From Progne subis subis (Eukaryota; Chordata; Aves; Passeriformes; Hirundinidae), in contig JAKJHU010000036.1 of assembly GCA_022316685.1 (NCBI GenBank), positions 2,987,036-3,051,035 of the forward strand: a stretch of 64,000 nt of DNA, read 5' to 3'. The position numbers and the translations under genes were made by a program. This document shows, in pieces, positions 1-13,190 of the stretch (within the stretch, counting starts at the first letter, position 1; every line of letters begins with the position of its first letter). Below the pieces are notes generated by a model that was not told the origin of the DNA, searched no databases, and saw only the letters and a program-made list of their open reading frames with translations.

Positions 1-2177
1 GAGCTTAGAGGTAACCAATACAAAATCACAAAAATAAGCAGAAAGGAAAGGGAAGTAAAGAAGAGTCCTACGACAGAGAGGGTTTGCATTTCAGACTTTA
101 TGGTTAGAGCTGTTTTCCTCTACAACCCTCTAAGGAGTGGAGAGCACATTCAGGCAGGACTGACCTCTCCAAGGACACCCTAAGCAGCTGCCCAGAAGGA
201 AGTATCTGAAGGTGTGATAATCCTCACAGGCTCTGGTCCTGCTTCTGGACAGACCGCTTAGCTTGGGGCACAGCAGCAGCACATTCTTGTTGGGGGCTGG
301 TCAGGCCCTAGCTTCAAATCTGAATGGCCACAAACAAAAATTCGAAATTTTTAAGTCAGTTATCCGTGTTTACTGACGTAACTTGGAAGGTGTGCCATGG
401 GTGCTTCTTGGTCAGAAGTAAGCTGCAGTGTAATTTGGGACGCCAACCTTAAATCCTGCTGGGAAGGGCTCCTGTCTGAACATTTGCATTGGTTTTAGTT
501 ACATTCAAAAGATAGACACAGGTCTCTACAGACACTCTATGGACTGTGCAGCTTGCAGCTGTGGGTTGCATAGAAGCGGATCAAGAGAGCTCCTAAAAAT
601 GTGCCTAAGACCCAGCTAGCCAGGGGATATGTTTGTACTTAGTATAAGAGTCACTTTACACAGGAGAACACACAGGTGAAATCATGCCTTGACTTTGAAA
701 TGGTTCAGGATCTCTTACTATTATCACACCTGTTTTACACATGGGTATGTTGGAGCTGCCACAACAGGGTCAGTAATGGGTCAGTAAAGGGTCAGATATC
801 CCTACAGAACAAGAAAACAAAACCCCTAAGACTGTAGATAAATGAGATATAAATTATAAGAGAAAAAATAAATAAAGATAGGATATTAAACCCTGAGATA
901 AACGTGAAGTTTATAATTATTTTAATATATAGCTCTGTTGCTTTCAAATGTATAGCATCAGTGACTGGTTCCATTTCTTAGATACTGGTATATTTAGCTC
1001 TGCATTTTAATTTGAAAGAACTTGAAATCCTACCCTATTTGAAAATTAAGTTAACCTGTGACTTTCTTGCAAAAGCTTGCAAAGAGAGTCTTCTGACACC
1101 TACTGCTTGCCTCTGTATTGTGGCAAGTATGAAAATAAGCCCTTGAGCCACCTGCATTTCCCTCTTGATGCTGTTCTCGATTCAAAGAACAAAACTCCTG
1201 TATATTGCTTGCTCAATGTGGACATGGCAGTGTCCTTTGAAAACATTTAACTGGGTTTCAGTAGGAGCAGAGGTTATAATATTAAAGTTAATGAAAATTA
1301 CTTTAACAGGACAGAACACTGTGTTATATTTGTGTTCAAGTATATTGTATGAATGAACCAGATATTGTCATAGGGGGAGGATCAGCCTTCTGCAAAGTGG
1401 AAGTGTTTCTTCAAGAAAAGACTGCATTGTGAAAAATTATGGAAGAGTTAAAAGTATTAAAGCTGCTTCTCTCCTACTATTTATATATAAAGCTAAAGTA
1501 TTACTTGGCACAAATGTATTAACAAGTTCCTTAAAGAGATACTGGAATGTTTGCTGGTCTGGAGGGACTGACATTTTTCCAGTTTGCTGTTCCCTTTAAA
1601 TTGTTTTATTTTCCATTAGCTATAAAATCCTTATGTTTTCACAGCACTGAGAACAGGAAGGGGTATTTTTTTCAAAAAAGGCAGCTGAAAATAAGCAGCA
1701 CAGCACAAAGTCCTTCCTTTTGACTTTCTTAATCACTCAACCCTGATTTTCATGACCTTTTACACAATCAATGCATTTGCTTTCATGAGAAATTCTTTTG
1801 CATTTGACAATTCTCACTTTTGTTTTCCTTACTTTTTTATACTTTTGCAACAAAATTCCTTTTCCGTTTATTTTGGGGAAAAACTCCCAAACCAACTGAG
1901 AAAAACTGGAAAATACTGAAATGGTGTGCTTTCTCCTCTACCTGTAATCTTGCACTGTCCCATTTCCTTAATAATGTTATACAGAGACATTACATAACAT
2001 GTTGTGAGTGACCCTGTGCTCACAATGTAAGTAATGAATGTGTCTGAAGATGAAAAGTTGTCACCTCATGACATGCATTGTCTGCTCCCTCTCATGAAAA
2101 GTTTTTCCCCGTTATATGGCTTTTTGAAAAGCATTTATTACAGCTTCAACTCTTTCACTCTCCTCCACTCTCTGCAG

Positions 2178-2260
2178 GAATTCCTTTAACACCAGTTTGC
2201 ACCTCAACAGCTGACCCAAACGGTCCCAAGCAAGGCCATGTTCAGCTATCACAAAAATAA
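2178..2260 (+). other. candidate 3'-terminal exon (weak)
   Basis: A long pyrimidine-rich tract (about 2143-2175) runs into CAG at 2175-2177, a good splice-acceptor shape. From 2178 one frame stays open for about 27 codons (IPLTPVCTSTADPNGPKQGH...) and ends at TAA 2258-2260. That stop overlaps a canonical AATAAA at 2256-2261. Acceptor, open frame, stop and polyadenylation signal in this order resemble a small last exon. I do not recognise the peptide, and such combinations arise by chance in AT-rich DNA. Confidence 0.12.
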
Positions 2261-4918
2261 ATCACTGTAAACTTAGTTAAGGGAGTATGGCACAAAATGT
2301 TACACAAGATTTCCTCCCAGATATTTTGAAAGATGTCTCAATTGTAATCAAATATATATAAGCAAAAGAGAATGAAGCATGGTAATAAAAAGGGTAGATC
2401 CGCCTGAAATCAGTTTCTGTGTGAAGTTACGGTATTTCAATTGTGGTCCTGTGCAACTACAGCTTTCTGATTTCAATTTCTATTTTACATTAAAAAAAAA
2501 AATCAAATGCTTCTTAAAATATATTACCATGTATAAAGACGTTAATCTCTCTTATTATTGTATCTTGTGGCCAGAAGCTAACTTTGCCATGGTGTGCTAT
2601 GCACATTTCTCCACTTACTGGCTACCAGTAGATGGAGTTTAACAAAGAAGCCATTTTTTGTAGTTAGAAGATATTAGTTGTATATTTGCTTCTTAGGCAT
2701 GTTGGACCAAATGCACTGTGGGTGAATTCAAAAGTGCCATGTATATGACCTGAAACTTTCCCAATGCTTTTCTTGATAACAGCAATTTTAATGTCTGTGA
2801 GTTGAAACAGAATAAAGTCAAAACCCAATCTAGCATGTAGATGAGCATGAGCTGCACAGCATGGCACGGCAATGCCAACACTCACAGGATATAGAAAAAT
2901 ATTCTTGGATAAGTTTCCCAAGGTATCCATCTTAGCCAAAGTATACCTATCTAGAGTGTGAGAATATTTGTCTTATTTTGGTATTATTTTTGACCCTTAA
3001 GTAGAAGCACAGAATTCCAGTGAGTAAATCAAGTGAGAGGAGATTACCTCTTTCACATTTTTAAACCTAAAAAAAAAATGCACATCCTAAATGTCAGTTT
3101 CAAGTCTGAATAAAATTTTGGATTAAATTAATTTTAGTTCCTGTTCTATTGAAATTTCAACAGAGATCCCTAATCATTAGCTATTTAAGTTGAAATAAAA
3201 GCCTTATTTAATTGTTAAGGGGAATTGATTTCAATCAAAGGTAAAATTCCCATTAGTCTTGCATACTGCATGTACATATCTGTTTCCTTGGTAGTCACAA
3301 GATTATCTCTGAAGTCCGAGAGACTTCCCATTTTAGACCTGAAGACTAAAACTAGAACCCAAAATGCTTTAAAAATTGTTTGGCATATGTCAAACGAGAA
3401 TCTGCTTAAATGAATTAAATGCCTTTTGGAGATCAAGGATCTTTGAGGGTTTGTACAATTTTAGAATATCTAGGCCCAAGTTTATCACTGGCATAACTGC
3501 AGATTCCTGAATTTCATGGAGGTATGAGAGGGATAAATCTGTCCACTTGTAACTTGCAGCTAGATGAATGAATATTAACATATGAGAGTAAAAAGATGTA
3601 TTATATTCACCCTCTTTGGGTTTAGGTTAGTTTTCTCTCTCATTTATACATTTAGGATCTATGAAAATAATCTCTTAATAGGGGGTATATTCATTAAGCT
3701 TCTCATATACATAGATATTTATCTATACTCAATTCTAGTGAAAATAGTATTAATTAGAAGACAGTAATTGTTAAAGCCAATGTCCTGTTGGAAAGATGAG
3801 GCTGCAAAAGGAAGGTAATGATCTGTATTTTTCAGGTTCATTTAAATGTAATAAGCTAATATTGCTGTTCCCATTAAGACCTTTGAAAATATAATTAAAT
3901 GCTCAAATGACTACTAACATGATTAAAAAAAAAAAAACAGGGTAGGTTATTCACTAAGCTTATTAAAGACATTTCATATTCTGTCCTGCTCAGCAATAAA
4001 TCACATGTATTCTTTTTAGAGCATATTGACCAGCAAGCAATTTTACCATTATCCTGTCCAGTAGAAGGTTAATGCTGGAATGCTATTCCATTTTCCAAAA
4101 CACATGTCAGTTATACCTGTGTCATAGTTTTGTATTTTGTTTTGTTCATATCAGATCTTCAGTTCTCTAAAGAGAATGCAGTAGAGGGAGCTCTCTTTAA
4201 AATGCCTTCAATCTAATTGAGCAACATATGTGCTTATTCCCCGAGTTTGGTCTGATATGCACAAAAGCAAAGAGACTCTGTGGAATATACTTATGCATAT
4301 TATAGTGCTTATAAATTAAACTTTCTTCAATAACTTGAGCTTTTTTCCCCTATGATGGTCTATACTGCTATCAACTTAATTCCGAGCTATCTTCCCTACT
4401 AACCTCACACAAATGAAATCACTTCTGTTCATTGTTGCTCTGCTTACACATTTGTGAATATGGAAATACATAATTATATGGTGGGGTAAGCATCCCCATA
4501 CAAGTATTTGGTAGGTGATACTGTGTACTGCAAGCACTTATACACATGCCTACATATGCTATTTATACAATACACATACATGTTGGTTTCTACATAGATG
4601 TGAATGTTATATGAATTGACACACAGAACTCATAAAATATGACTATATGTGTATGGACATTTAGTGATTTTGTCTCATATTGCATCACTTTTCCACAATG
4701 ATCTCTACAGCCTCTTCAGAGTTCTGTTCTTCAGGATACAAATTTCTACTACTACAGCTCAGATTTCCTATCTAGATTTATACTTGCTTTTATAAGGACA
4801 TGCACATTTTTGAACACAAAGTGCTGCATGTTTGACCCACCATTTACAACGTCAGTATGTGCTATCTACAAATTCTACTAGCAGACTGGAACTTTTTTCC
4901 CTGTTTGTTTTCTTCCAG

Positions 4919-4987
4919 ATATTGGAAAAGCATAAATATTACCTCTGGACTCTCTTCTATCACCACTGGAAACATCTTGACTCAGCT
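4919..4987 (+). other. candidate internal exon, 69 bp (weak)
   Basis: A pyrimidine-rich tract ending in TTCCAG (AG at 4917-4918) is followed 69 bp later by a consensus donor GTGAGT at 4988-4993. The interval is a multiple of three. It is open in at least two frames, one reading ILEKHKYYLWTLFYHHWK... and another YWKSINITSGLSSITTGN.... Neither peptide is one I recognise. Chance pairing of splice-like signals is a real alternative. Confidence 0.12.
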
Positions 4988-7900
4988 GTGAGTCTCCATG
5001 GAAAACTTCAATGAGGGGTTTATCAGACAAATTAGTCTTGAGCCCTATTCCTTCCACCAAAGCACTCATGAACAGTCGATATTTTGTCCAGGACTGGAAT
5101 CAAGATAACTGGTTTCCAGTCACATCTGGGTCTTTCCACTTGAACTTTTCAAGCAGAGGCACATCAGATTCCTTTGCATTTATGCCAAATTCTACAAAAT
5201 TATGAGGAATTGCGACCAAAATGATAGAAACCTGTCTCCCCTTTGTGGACATGGAGCAAGTCAGCAAGGTCTCTGAAGGGAATAGTACTTATCCCCCATA
5301 GATACTGTTTCAAATTTTTGATCCTTTGTCAGATTTTATGTAATAGATACACATCCCCCTTCCAAATACCTAACAAATATTTATTAAACACATCTGTTCT
5401 TTTCTGGCAACATGGCCAATAATTTTCCATCCCATAACAGGCCTAAACAACTTTTGAAGAGACTAGTAAGAAGTGATGTTTTAAACACAAAACCCCCACC
5501 AAAATTCCTAGAATAGTTTCACTTCATCAGAATAAATTTCTTGTGTATCTTTAACTTCTCTTATCAACAGTTCATGCTTTACAACTCTACTAAATGAACA
5601 AACATGTAGCAATCCATATGAATCGGATTTCCTTCCAGCAGTTTTGAAGAGAGAGATTCAGCAGTTTTGACTATGCTGCAAGATGGACCCGATCATTACT
5701 TGGATATGTTTGAGCTTTTGCAGTGCTTATGTCCACTTTCAGGGCAGCATATTGAAGACATCTCCTTCTTTACTTTCTAAATATGTATCACGATAATACA
5801 AAGCCCGACATTTGGTAATGCTAATTTCAGTGCGTTTGCACGGAATGATCCTGTCCATCCACGTAAGCTGCCTGGAGTCATTCCACTACAGTCTGTAAGT
5901 TGTGTGGCAGATACAAGCATGCAGGTACCTATATGAATGAAGAAGCACTACACGGCTGTTCAAAGCCAGAAACTGAAATGCTTACAGCCAGGGATATCAT
6001 GTGACTCTTGGCCTTCCATGACATGCACGAGCTTTCTTGCCCTAAAATTCTTGCATCACACTGCCTATACTAATGCAATATAGACTTTTAGCTAGATGCT
6101 TGTTTTAAGGAATATATTCAGCTCTTATATTCTCAGCTTTTCTTTTGATAAAATTCAAGTCTGCACCACTTTCCTAGGTTTTGAACTTGGTAGTCAAGGT
6201 AGTCTGAATTTGACTAAAGGAAATGAAAATTTCTATGCAGGTTGGATGTTGTCAGAGAACCATAAGGTATCTTCTACCTCTGTACTATATTGATTAAAAA
6301 TGCTTATTTTGACAACTAGAGATTGATATAAAATAGAATTTTAAAGCAATCTTCTAGGATTTCAAGGAAAACAGAATATCAATTGAAATAACAGCCATTC
6401 AGTAAGGCTGGTAACTGCAGGTATTTCAAAAGTAGTGGAAAGAGAAATAAGGGGTTCAGAATATTTTTTTAGCATCAGACTAAACTAGCTGGGATGTACT
6501 TTTAATTATGCAAATTACTCAATTATTTTCTCTAATTTGTTTTGTGTTCCTATGTTGTATTAAAACTCTGGAAAAGTAACTTTATTCACACTATAGTTTT
6601 GCTTTTTAGATGCTTGTTTTGTCTGCAGTTGCCATTTATTATGAAATCCATTATGTTGAGTGGATGTACTGATATGCACTCATCTCACTGTAATCTTGAC
6701 AGACCATAGCAGACTGAGGAGAGGATATCTCGAAGAAATCATTAATACACCTGAGACTATGCTCTCCTTCTGGCTCACACAGGGGATGTGTAGGTGTCTT
6801 GATTCAGTAACAAAAGTAAAATACTGTCTGCACTGGCATCCTTCATGACTAAACTAAATTTTTGACAAGTCACCTACTAGAAAATCTAGAAAACTTGCCT
6901 GTATCTATTGATCTATCAGGTATGAAAAACAACAACAACAAAAAAATTACATGGGTTTAAAAGAAAATTCTGCTAAACAGCCCTTAGCTGAGCTAGAGGG
7001 GAATGGCAGTTCTACCTGTCTGTCCTGCTCAATTAGGTTTCCAGAGGGTAAATCTTCTGTTACTGCATGTTATAGCTGCCAAAGAAATAACTGGCAATTT
7101 CCAGCTGTGACAGTTTATCACAGAGACTTGTACAACTCACTAAGGAACTCCAGCTTGACCCAATCACATAAAAAATATTTTTGATGGTGGTGACCTAAAT
7201 ATCCTATAAGCAGTACTAGCTAGGCAAACAATTACTTCTGAAAGTGCAACTGTTCATTCCTACACTGAACACTAATGAATAAAGTATTTCAAATTTAGAA
7301 GTGGAAAAATAATAAAACAAAGAATGGCTTATCATAAAGAAAATAAAAACACAATGAAAAGGAAACAGAAGAAAAAGCCCCTTCAGCTTTATAGAATATA
7401 TACTTTATGATAATTTATTAATCGTATTTGAGCAGAATTCAGTGATAAATCTTAATATATACAAGAAAAACTGTGGGCTTGATAAAACACAACAGCTGAA
7501 AAAAATGGTGGAAAAATGGTACTGGGAAGTAGTGAGTGGAGTATGAAGTTGAGTGCTAAAATATAGATTTTTTTCACATCAATGAAATGATCAGCAAGCA
7601 GGGTAGCGCTGTAGCTTTTGATCCATTCAATAAGGACTGTTGCTTAAAACCAGCATTCAGCTTCTCATGTTTGGGGGAGTTTGTCAGACTATAGGGTCTG
7701 TGGGCTTCCTTCCTGCATATGAAAGCCAAATATTTTGCACACAAATTTCTACACTTTTGTTTTGAGATTCAGAGCACACATGCCAGAGCCACTGCGCTGC
7801 TTGAGACACACTAACAAGCAAGTCCTGAGAGATTTGTTCACAGCCACAAGTAAAATCCCAAGCTCCCTCCTCTTGCCTCTCAAGCATCATCTGGGTGCAG

Positions 7901-9877
7901 TTACATTTCTTCTTCAGACTGCTTTTCATTGACCACTTTATTAAAGCAAGGGCAGATCTATTTGTTCAATCTCCCTTAGAACTAAAGATATATTTTACCT
8001 CTAATGTAGGACCCCTATTGCAGTTTCCAGACATCCTTTGTAAGCACAATACAGCCTTGATTTTGAAGTGGAAGTGAGAACTAAAAACCTTATGTTCCAA
8101 ATCTGGGACATATTTTCCTCTCAATAAACATGAAAAATCTCAGTTCTTTCTAGTACTCACATACACATATTTAAATAACTCAATAATGAAAGCCAGGGCC
8201 TTGGACAGCAGCTGACGATTCATCACTGACACTTGGTATCAAATGAATCCATAAACAGATTTTTTTTTTTTCTCATTAAATGCTTTTAAATATAGCTTGA
8301 CATAGAAAAGCACAAATGATTCAAGGAAAAAACATCTTCCTCTGCCTATTGTTTCTGCTGATGGATTTGTGTCTTTCCCCAAAACCAGACATATTTCATT
8401 TATAGCCTAAGAAATATTTACACTAAGATAAAAATCCCACAAGCATTTTCTTGCTTTTCTTTTTGTACTTTAAAAAAATTAATTTAATTTTTTTTTCTTC
8501 TGTTTCTGGTGAAACACAGTACTCTGTAGTATTCCACTTCAAGACAAGTCACTTTTGTTACACTGCAATCTTTTTTCGTCACAGAAAACTGTAAAATCAT
8601 TGATTAGCCTCTCTGGCACGAAGCTGGTATTTTGGAATTGCTTTCCTTTACTTTACAAAAATCAGCCCTTGCACAACTCCAGTGTTTCTCCCTGTTCCTT
8701 CTGTCCTATAAGACCTCACACCACACCAATCTAGATGGCATTGGTCCCCTAAGATCTCCTCTAGCTTGAGCTATTCCCAGCCAGTTGAAGCCACTTTTTG
8801 TGTTAATTAAAAAACTGTTGAAAGGTACAGGAGATGAGAGAGAAAAGGAAAATCGTGAAGCAAATACGTGGAAGCCTGACAGAAATGCTATCATGGCTCT
8901 GATCTGATGCATCTGTTTAGATTCAGGTATAAACTACATAAATCAGATGGACATAGTGAGTAAGGTATATAATGAACACTCCTGTGTGAAGTTTGTAGTT
9001 GTCATTAAAAGAAAGCATTGGCAGATTTTCTGCAGTGTTTTGCTACCAAGTTTCCTAATACCCTAGGGCATATCCAATTCTTCTGTTTCCATGCCTTCAT
9101 CTATCAAGATAGAATAACAGCACACACAGTGAGAACTAAGTTATACACACTCTGGAGCCCTTGGGTAGGAGTTCAGCATTGCCAGTCATAATATATATAC
9201 AAAAGGAGACCTTCCCAAATTACTCAGTTCATAAATCTTAATTTTACTTCATCAGCTCCAGACAGGCTGCTTTTTCTCTCGCCTCTCTAAGATACCATAT
9301 ACACAGTCTGCAAATGAAGCTTGTCTCAGTCACTACAGTAAACGTCTCCTGCCAAATCCCAGCCCAGAATCAAAAGCCAAGTACCTAATGACCTGTGAGG
9401 TCTTGTGAAGTCTATTCTGAAAATTCTTTAGTCCACTAGGATTTAAAATAAATGAATTAAAGCTACCATGGGTATATTTATATACATTAACATCACTTCT
9501 TTAGGCACCTGTCCTAGGAACAAGCATGATCTCCTTTAGATACTGCTTCCTTTTCTCCTATTTTCTTGCATATCCTTTTTCTCAGTGATCTTAAATTGAA
9601 GTTCATACCCCAAATGTAGGAAATTTTACACTCAAGAGGTACAAATTTTTCTCTTGTGCAGCATCAAGGATCCCTGGGGAATCTGAATAATAATTTCTCA
9701 GTTAAAATCAGGTTATCTCTGAACACAGCCTGACCATTTCTCTCTGATTGGCGTCAAGGTTGCTTCCAGATCATCCTTCCTGTTATTTCAATCCGGGGCG
9801 GGGAGGGAATCACAAACATTCTTGCTACCACAAATGTGAAACCATTTAATTTGTAATGGTAAGAAATTTCCATGGGG

Positions 9878-9917
<40 letters not shown>

Positions 9918-9927
9918 AAAAAAAAAA
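9878..9927. repeat. long poly(A) tract, A38-GG-A10
   Basis: There are 38 consecutive A residues (9878-9915), then GG, then ten more A. CR1, the main bird LINE, does not make poly(A) tails, so this is not a CR1 end. No AATAAA lies just upstream, and the upstream sequence does not look like a processed gene copy to me. It may be an expanded microsatellite or an assembly-sensitive homopolymer. Confidence 0.95.
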
Positions 9928-12900
9928 GTGCCCAGCTCAGTATTTATCTGCATTGCACAATGCTGGTGAAGTATAATTCACATGCTGGAATATTATTCAC
10001 ACCCTTTCAGTTTAGCTGGGCAGACTTTGGGTCCCGAAAGGGGTGTGTCCTATGCCTTAGCAGATAGTGTGCTAGCTCTGTCTCACTACAGAGGACACTT
10101 AATCAATTTCCTTGCCATTGTGGAATAACAAATTACATCTCCAGATGTTTCTTTTCTGAAGCACAGGATTTCTCCCTGCGAACACCTTTTCAGAAATCCT
10201 TCATTGTCAGGTTCTTTTTTATGTATCTCTGTGTTGGACATAAAATGCTGCCAGTTTCTTAGATTAATGTGGAAGATTTAGTCAGAAAGTAAATTCTAAT
10301 AAAATGTTGCATCATACTCCAAAAATATTTCAATTCTGTCTTATTTTTTTTCAATTTTCTTTGGTGAGGCATTCACCATCATTTTTCTTTCTGCAACTAA
10401 TCCCTCCCACATATCTGTTTCTCAAACCTCTCCTCCAATGCCATGCTTTGCCTCTCCAGAGTACTACAGTTTTTCTATGACATAGGAAAATAGGCTTAAT
10501 GCAGGAATAAGATGAGAAGGACAACATCTATGTGCCCTGAGAGCCAGAGATGTTTCCTTGGGTGACTGCAGCTCCTACTGATATTTGGCCTGTGTAATGA
10601 TTGGACACTACTTGTGATTTCTTCCCCATTCTCCAACCTGTAATTTGTGTCCTCCTGCAAGGTCTTTGGTGCCACAGTCCCTCCAGGTCCTCCAAGAGCA
10701 GAAGGAAGCTGTGGATGACTCCATACACATCCTGCTCTGATATCTTTTCCTGGCAGCCTGGAGATGTGCAGCCCTGTTACACAACCGGTTGTTTCCACTG
10801 CGTTCCTGTTCCACAAACAGGTGTGAACCATTACTCCAAACCTCCACTTATGACTTGCAATATCTGCCTACAAATACCAGATAATAAGCCCCATCTTGAA
10901 ACAAAAGGTGGGTTCAGAGAAGGAAAGGAAAAATTGCACCTTCACCTACAACAGTCCTTGTGAGACATCTTTATTTCAAAGTTCTTTCATAACAGGATGT
11001 TTCCTTCTGTGTATTCATCTGCATCTGTTGGCCTTGCCAATCTTTTTCAGTATCTGTGCATGGAAAAGGGAACTGGACCCTACCAGGATGCACACAGACC
11101 ATAAGGAGAATGTATTTATTTTATTTAAGTTCTAGGTTATAAATTCTGTCCTCTCTTATAGCACTAAGTAAGGGATCAAAGGTGAGAAGTGATGGCTTTA
11201 GGTTTGTGGGTCATGCATATAGTGTTGGCAGTTAGCAGTAAACATTTCTTATTGTAAAAGGAAAACAACAAAAAAAAGTGATGTGGAAGTCACTGCTAAT
11301 ACACAGAGAATTTCTAAAGGCTATTTACAATAACTTTCCAGTCTGGAAATCTACATTAAGCCATTTCCTCCTCTCATCAACAATTAGAAAGCCTAAAACT
11401 GAGAATAAGGTTTTCATTCCATTGGTGTACTACTATACCCAAATGGGCTGTGTATTTGGTAAAGAAAGAGAAATTCAATTTTGTGTGTCATAAGCACGAA
11501 TGAATATAAACAAACTAATGAGAAAGAACTGTAACAAGAATGCCCATGAGATACACAGTACTGAGAAGAATACTAAAAAAGCTGTGAAATTTCAGCTCAT
11601 ACTGTACCTATAGATGCACTTCCAGTTACTTGCCTGAACTTACTCATGCATTGCTTTTAGGAGTAATTAAATTCTAAACTTTACCTTTACTATAAACATA
11701 CAGTTTTTCTACCATGTTAGAATTCAAAATCACAAGGCCAGGAACTATAAAATGGCACTACACTCTTGTTCTTCACTGTTGATTAATCATTACAAAACAG
11801 ATTTCTGACAAATAGCAGATTTAGCAGTCAGACTCAGAACTTACTGCAGTTGTTTCTGCCCATCCCTTCTCCTTTAAAAAATTTACTAACTACAGAAATA
11901 AACTTGGACTTTGGGGGAAGCCTTGCATGTCTAAAACCAGAAAGTAGCCCGAGGATGTAATTCATCATGAGTATGTTAATGAAGACTATTCCTGGGATTA
12001 TTGTTGCTATCTAAGAGGGAGACTGAGAAATGGAATAATTTGTTTCTTGGTATTTCATGTCCCCCCATATGAAAAATAGCAGAGAGTAAGTATGTGTGTT
12101 CTATGATGTAATTTATATCACAGAAAACAATCTTCACAGGAACCCCTTATAAATATAAATTTAACTAATGGAACACAAGGATAAGTTAAAATATTTTTCA
12201 GGATAATGTGGGATTTTTTTCATTACTACTTTGTTTCCAGAAAGAGTATAACCAATTTTGTAAAACAAATATCTCTTGTATGCCTCTAGAGATTTAAAAG
12301 TTTCCAAGCTCTTGATTTTTGTTTCTCTTTTTCGAATATACCAACATGTACAGTTTAGGTGTTCGTGTCACTGGAACACATACAGTGACTTTTTTTTGCT
12401 CAAGATTCTTCAAACTCTTTTAACTTTTTACTGATAAACAGAAAATGGCAAAGAAAGATGGAAGAGCCAAGAGTGTCTGTGCAATTAAGCTTGATACAAC
12501 TCCCAAGATATTAGATCCTGCCTTTGTATCTTTGCTGCAACGTCATCTCTCTGACTCCCCTTTTTAAAAATTTATATTTATCCCTGATCTTGTACAATCC
12601 CATTTTTCACAGTTTTATATAGACTGTCTAGACCAAACCTGTTTGAGGGGGCGGAGGGGATAGCAACATTATTTTTTATAAATCTTTGTTCAATTTTAAC
12701 TCCTCCCCTGCATTTCAGCAATCAGCTTGGAAGGTAAAGTTGCCATTTACAGTTTTATGAAATGAATTTATCTATTTATCTACAGAAAAATTAAGTCCTG
12801 CCATGTTTTGCCCATAGGGACTTTATTCACAAAAGGCACTGAGGTTAATGACAGCAGCTGCTTTTCTGGTCAGACAGAAAGCCTAGGATTAATAGCTATG

Positions 12901-13110
12901 GGTTCTAAAGCAGTTTGTGTACTTCTGGTTCTACCCAAGTCACTGGCTAATCTCCAAGTGGAGTGTGGAATTCATCCTTTCAGGAACAGAAATGCAGCAC
13001 ATTAACAACTGGAGTTAATTTCTGTACATCTTATCAGAAACAGGAATACAGTCAATTTCTTCAGACTAGACTGTTAAACCCTCCTTTCAGCTCCTCAGTC
13101 CCACACATGT
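9928..13110. other. unique DNA, no gene; stop-poor patch at 10.5-10.96 kb
   Basis: Most of this is AT-rich unique sequence. At about 10496-10963 the composition is more GC-rich and open frames of 66-120 codons overlap on both strands. None resembles a known protein, and simultaneous openness in several frames argues for base composition rather than coding. A second Sp1-like G-rich box lies at about 12646-12658. Confidence 0.55.
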
Positions 13111-13190
13111 CATAGAGTAATAGAATATTTTGGGTTGGAAAGGGCATTTAAAAGTCATCTAGTTCAACCCCCGATGTAATGCCCTAGAGG
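13111..13190 (-). repeat. CR1 LINE, 3'-end fragment
   Basis: The segment opens with 'catagagtaatagaat', a decayed inverted CR1 tail. It continues with 'tgggttggaaagggca...aaagtcatctagttcaaccccc', the standard reverse complement of the avian CR1 3' end. Similarity fades near 13190. Only the last roughly 80 bp of the element are present, typical of 5' truncation during target-primed reverse transcription. It is non-coding and dead. Confidence 0.88.

Larger units (their letters stand above)
1..9877. other. AT-rich unique DNA, no gene identified
   Basis: Both strands carry only short open frames, none resembling a protein family I recognise, with no LINE or LTR similarity that I can see. Short A or T runs (for example 8261-8271) are the only simple repeats. 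A G-rich Sp1-like box lies at 9794-9802 in an otherwise AT-rich setting. Two exon-like signals are listed separately (2178-2260 and 4919-4987). The stretch could be intergenic or intronic; sequence alone does not decide. Confidence 0.6.
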
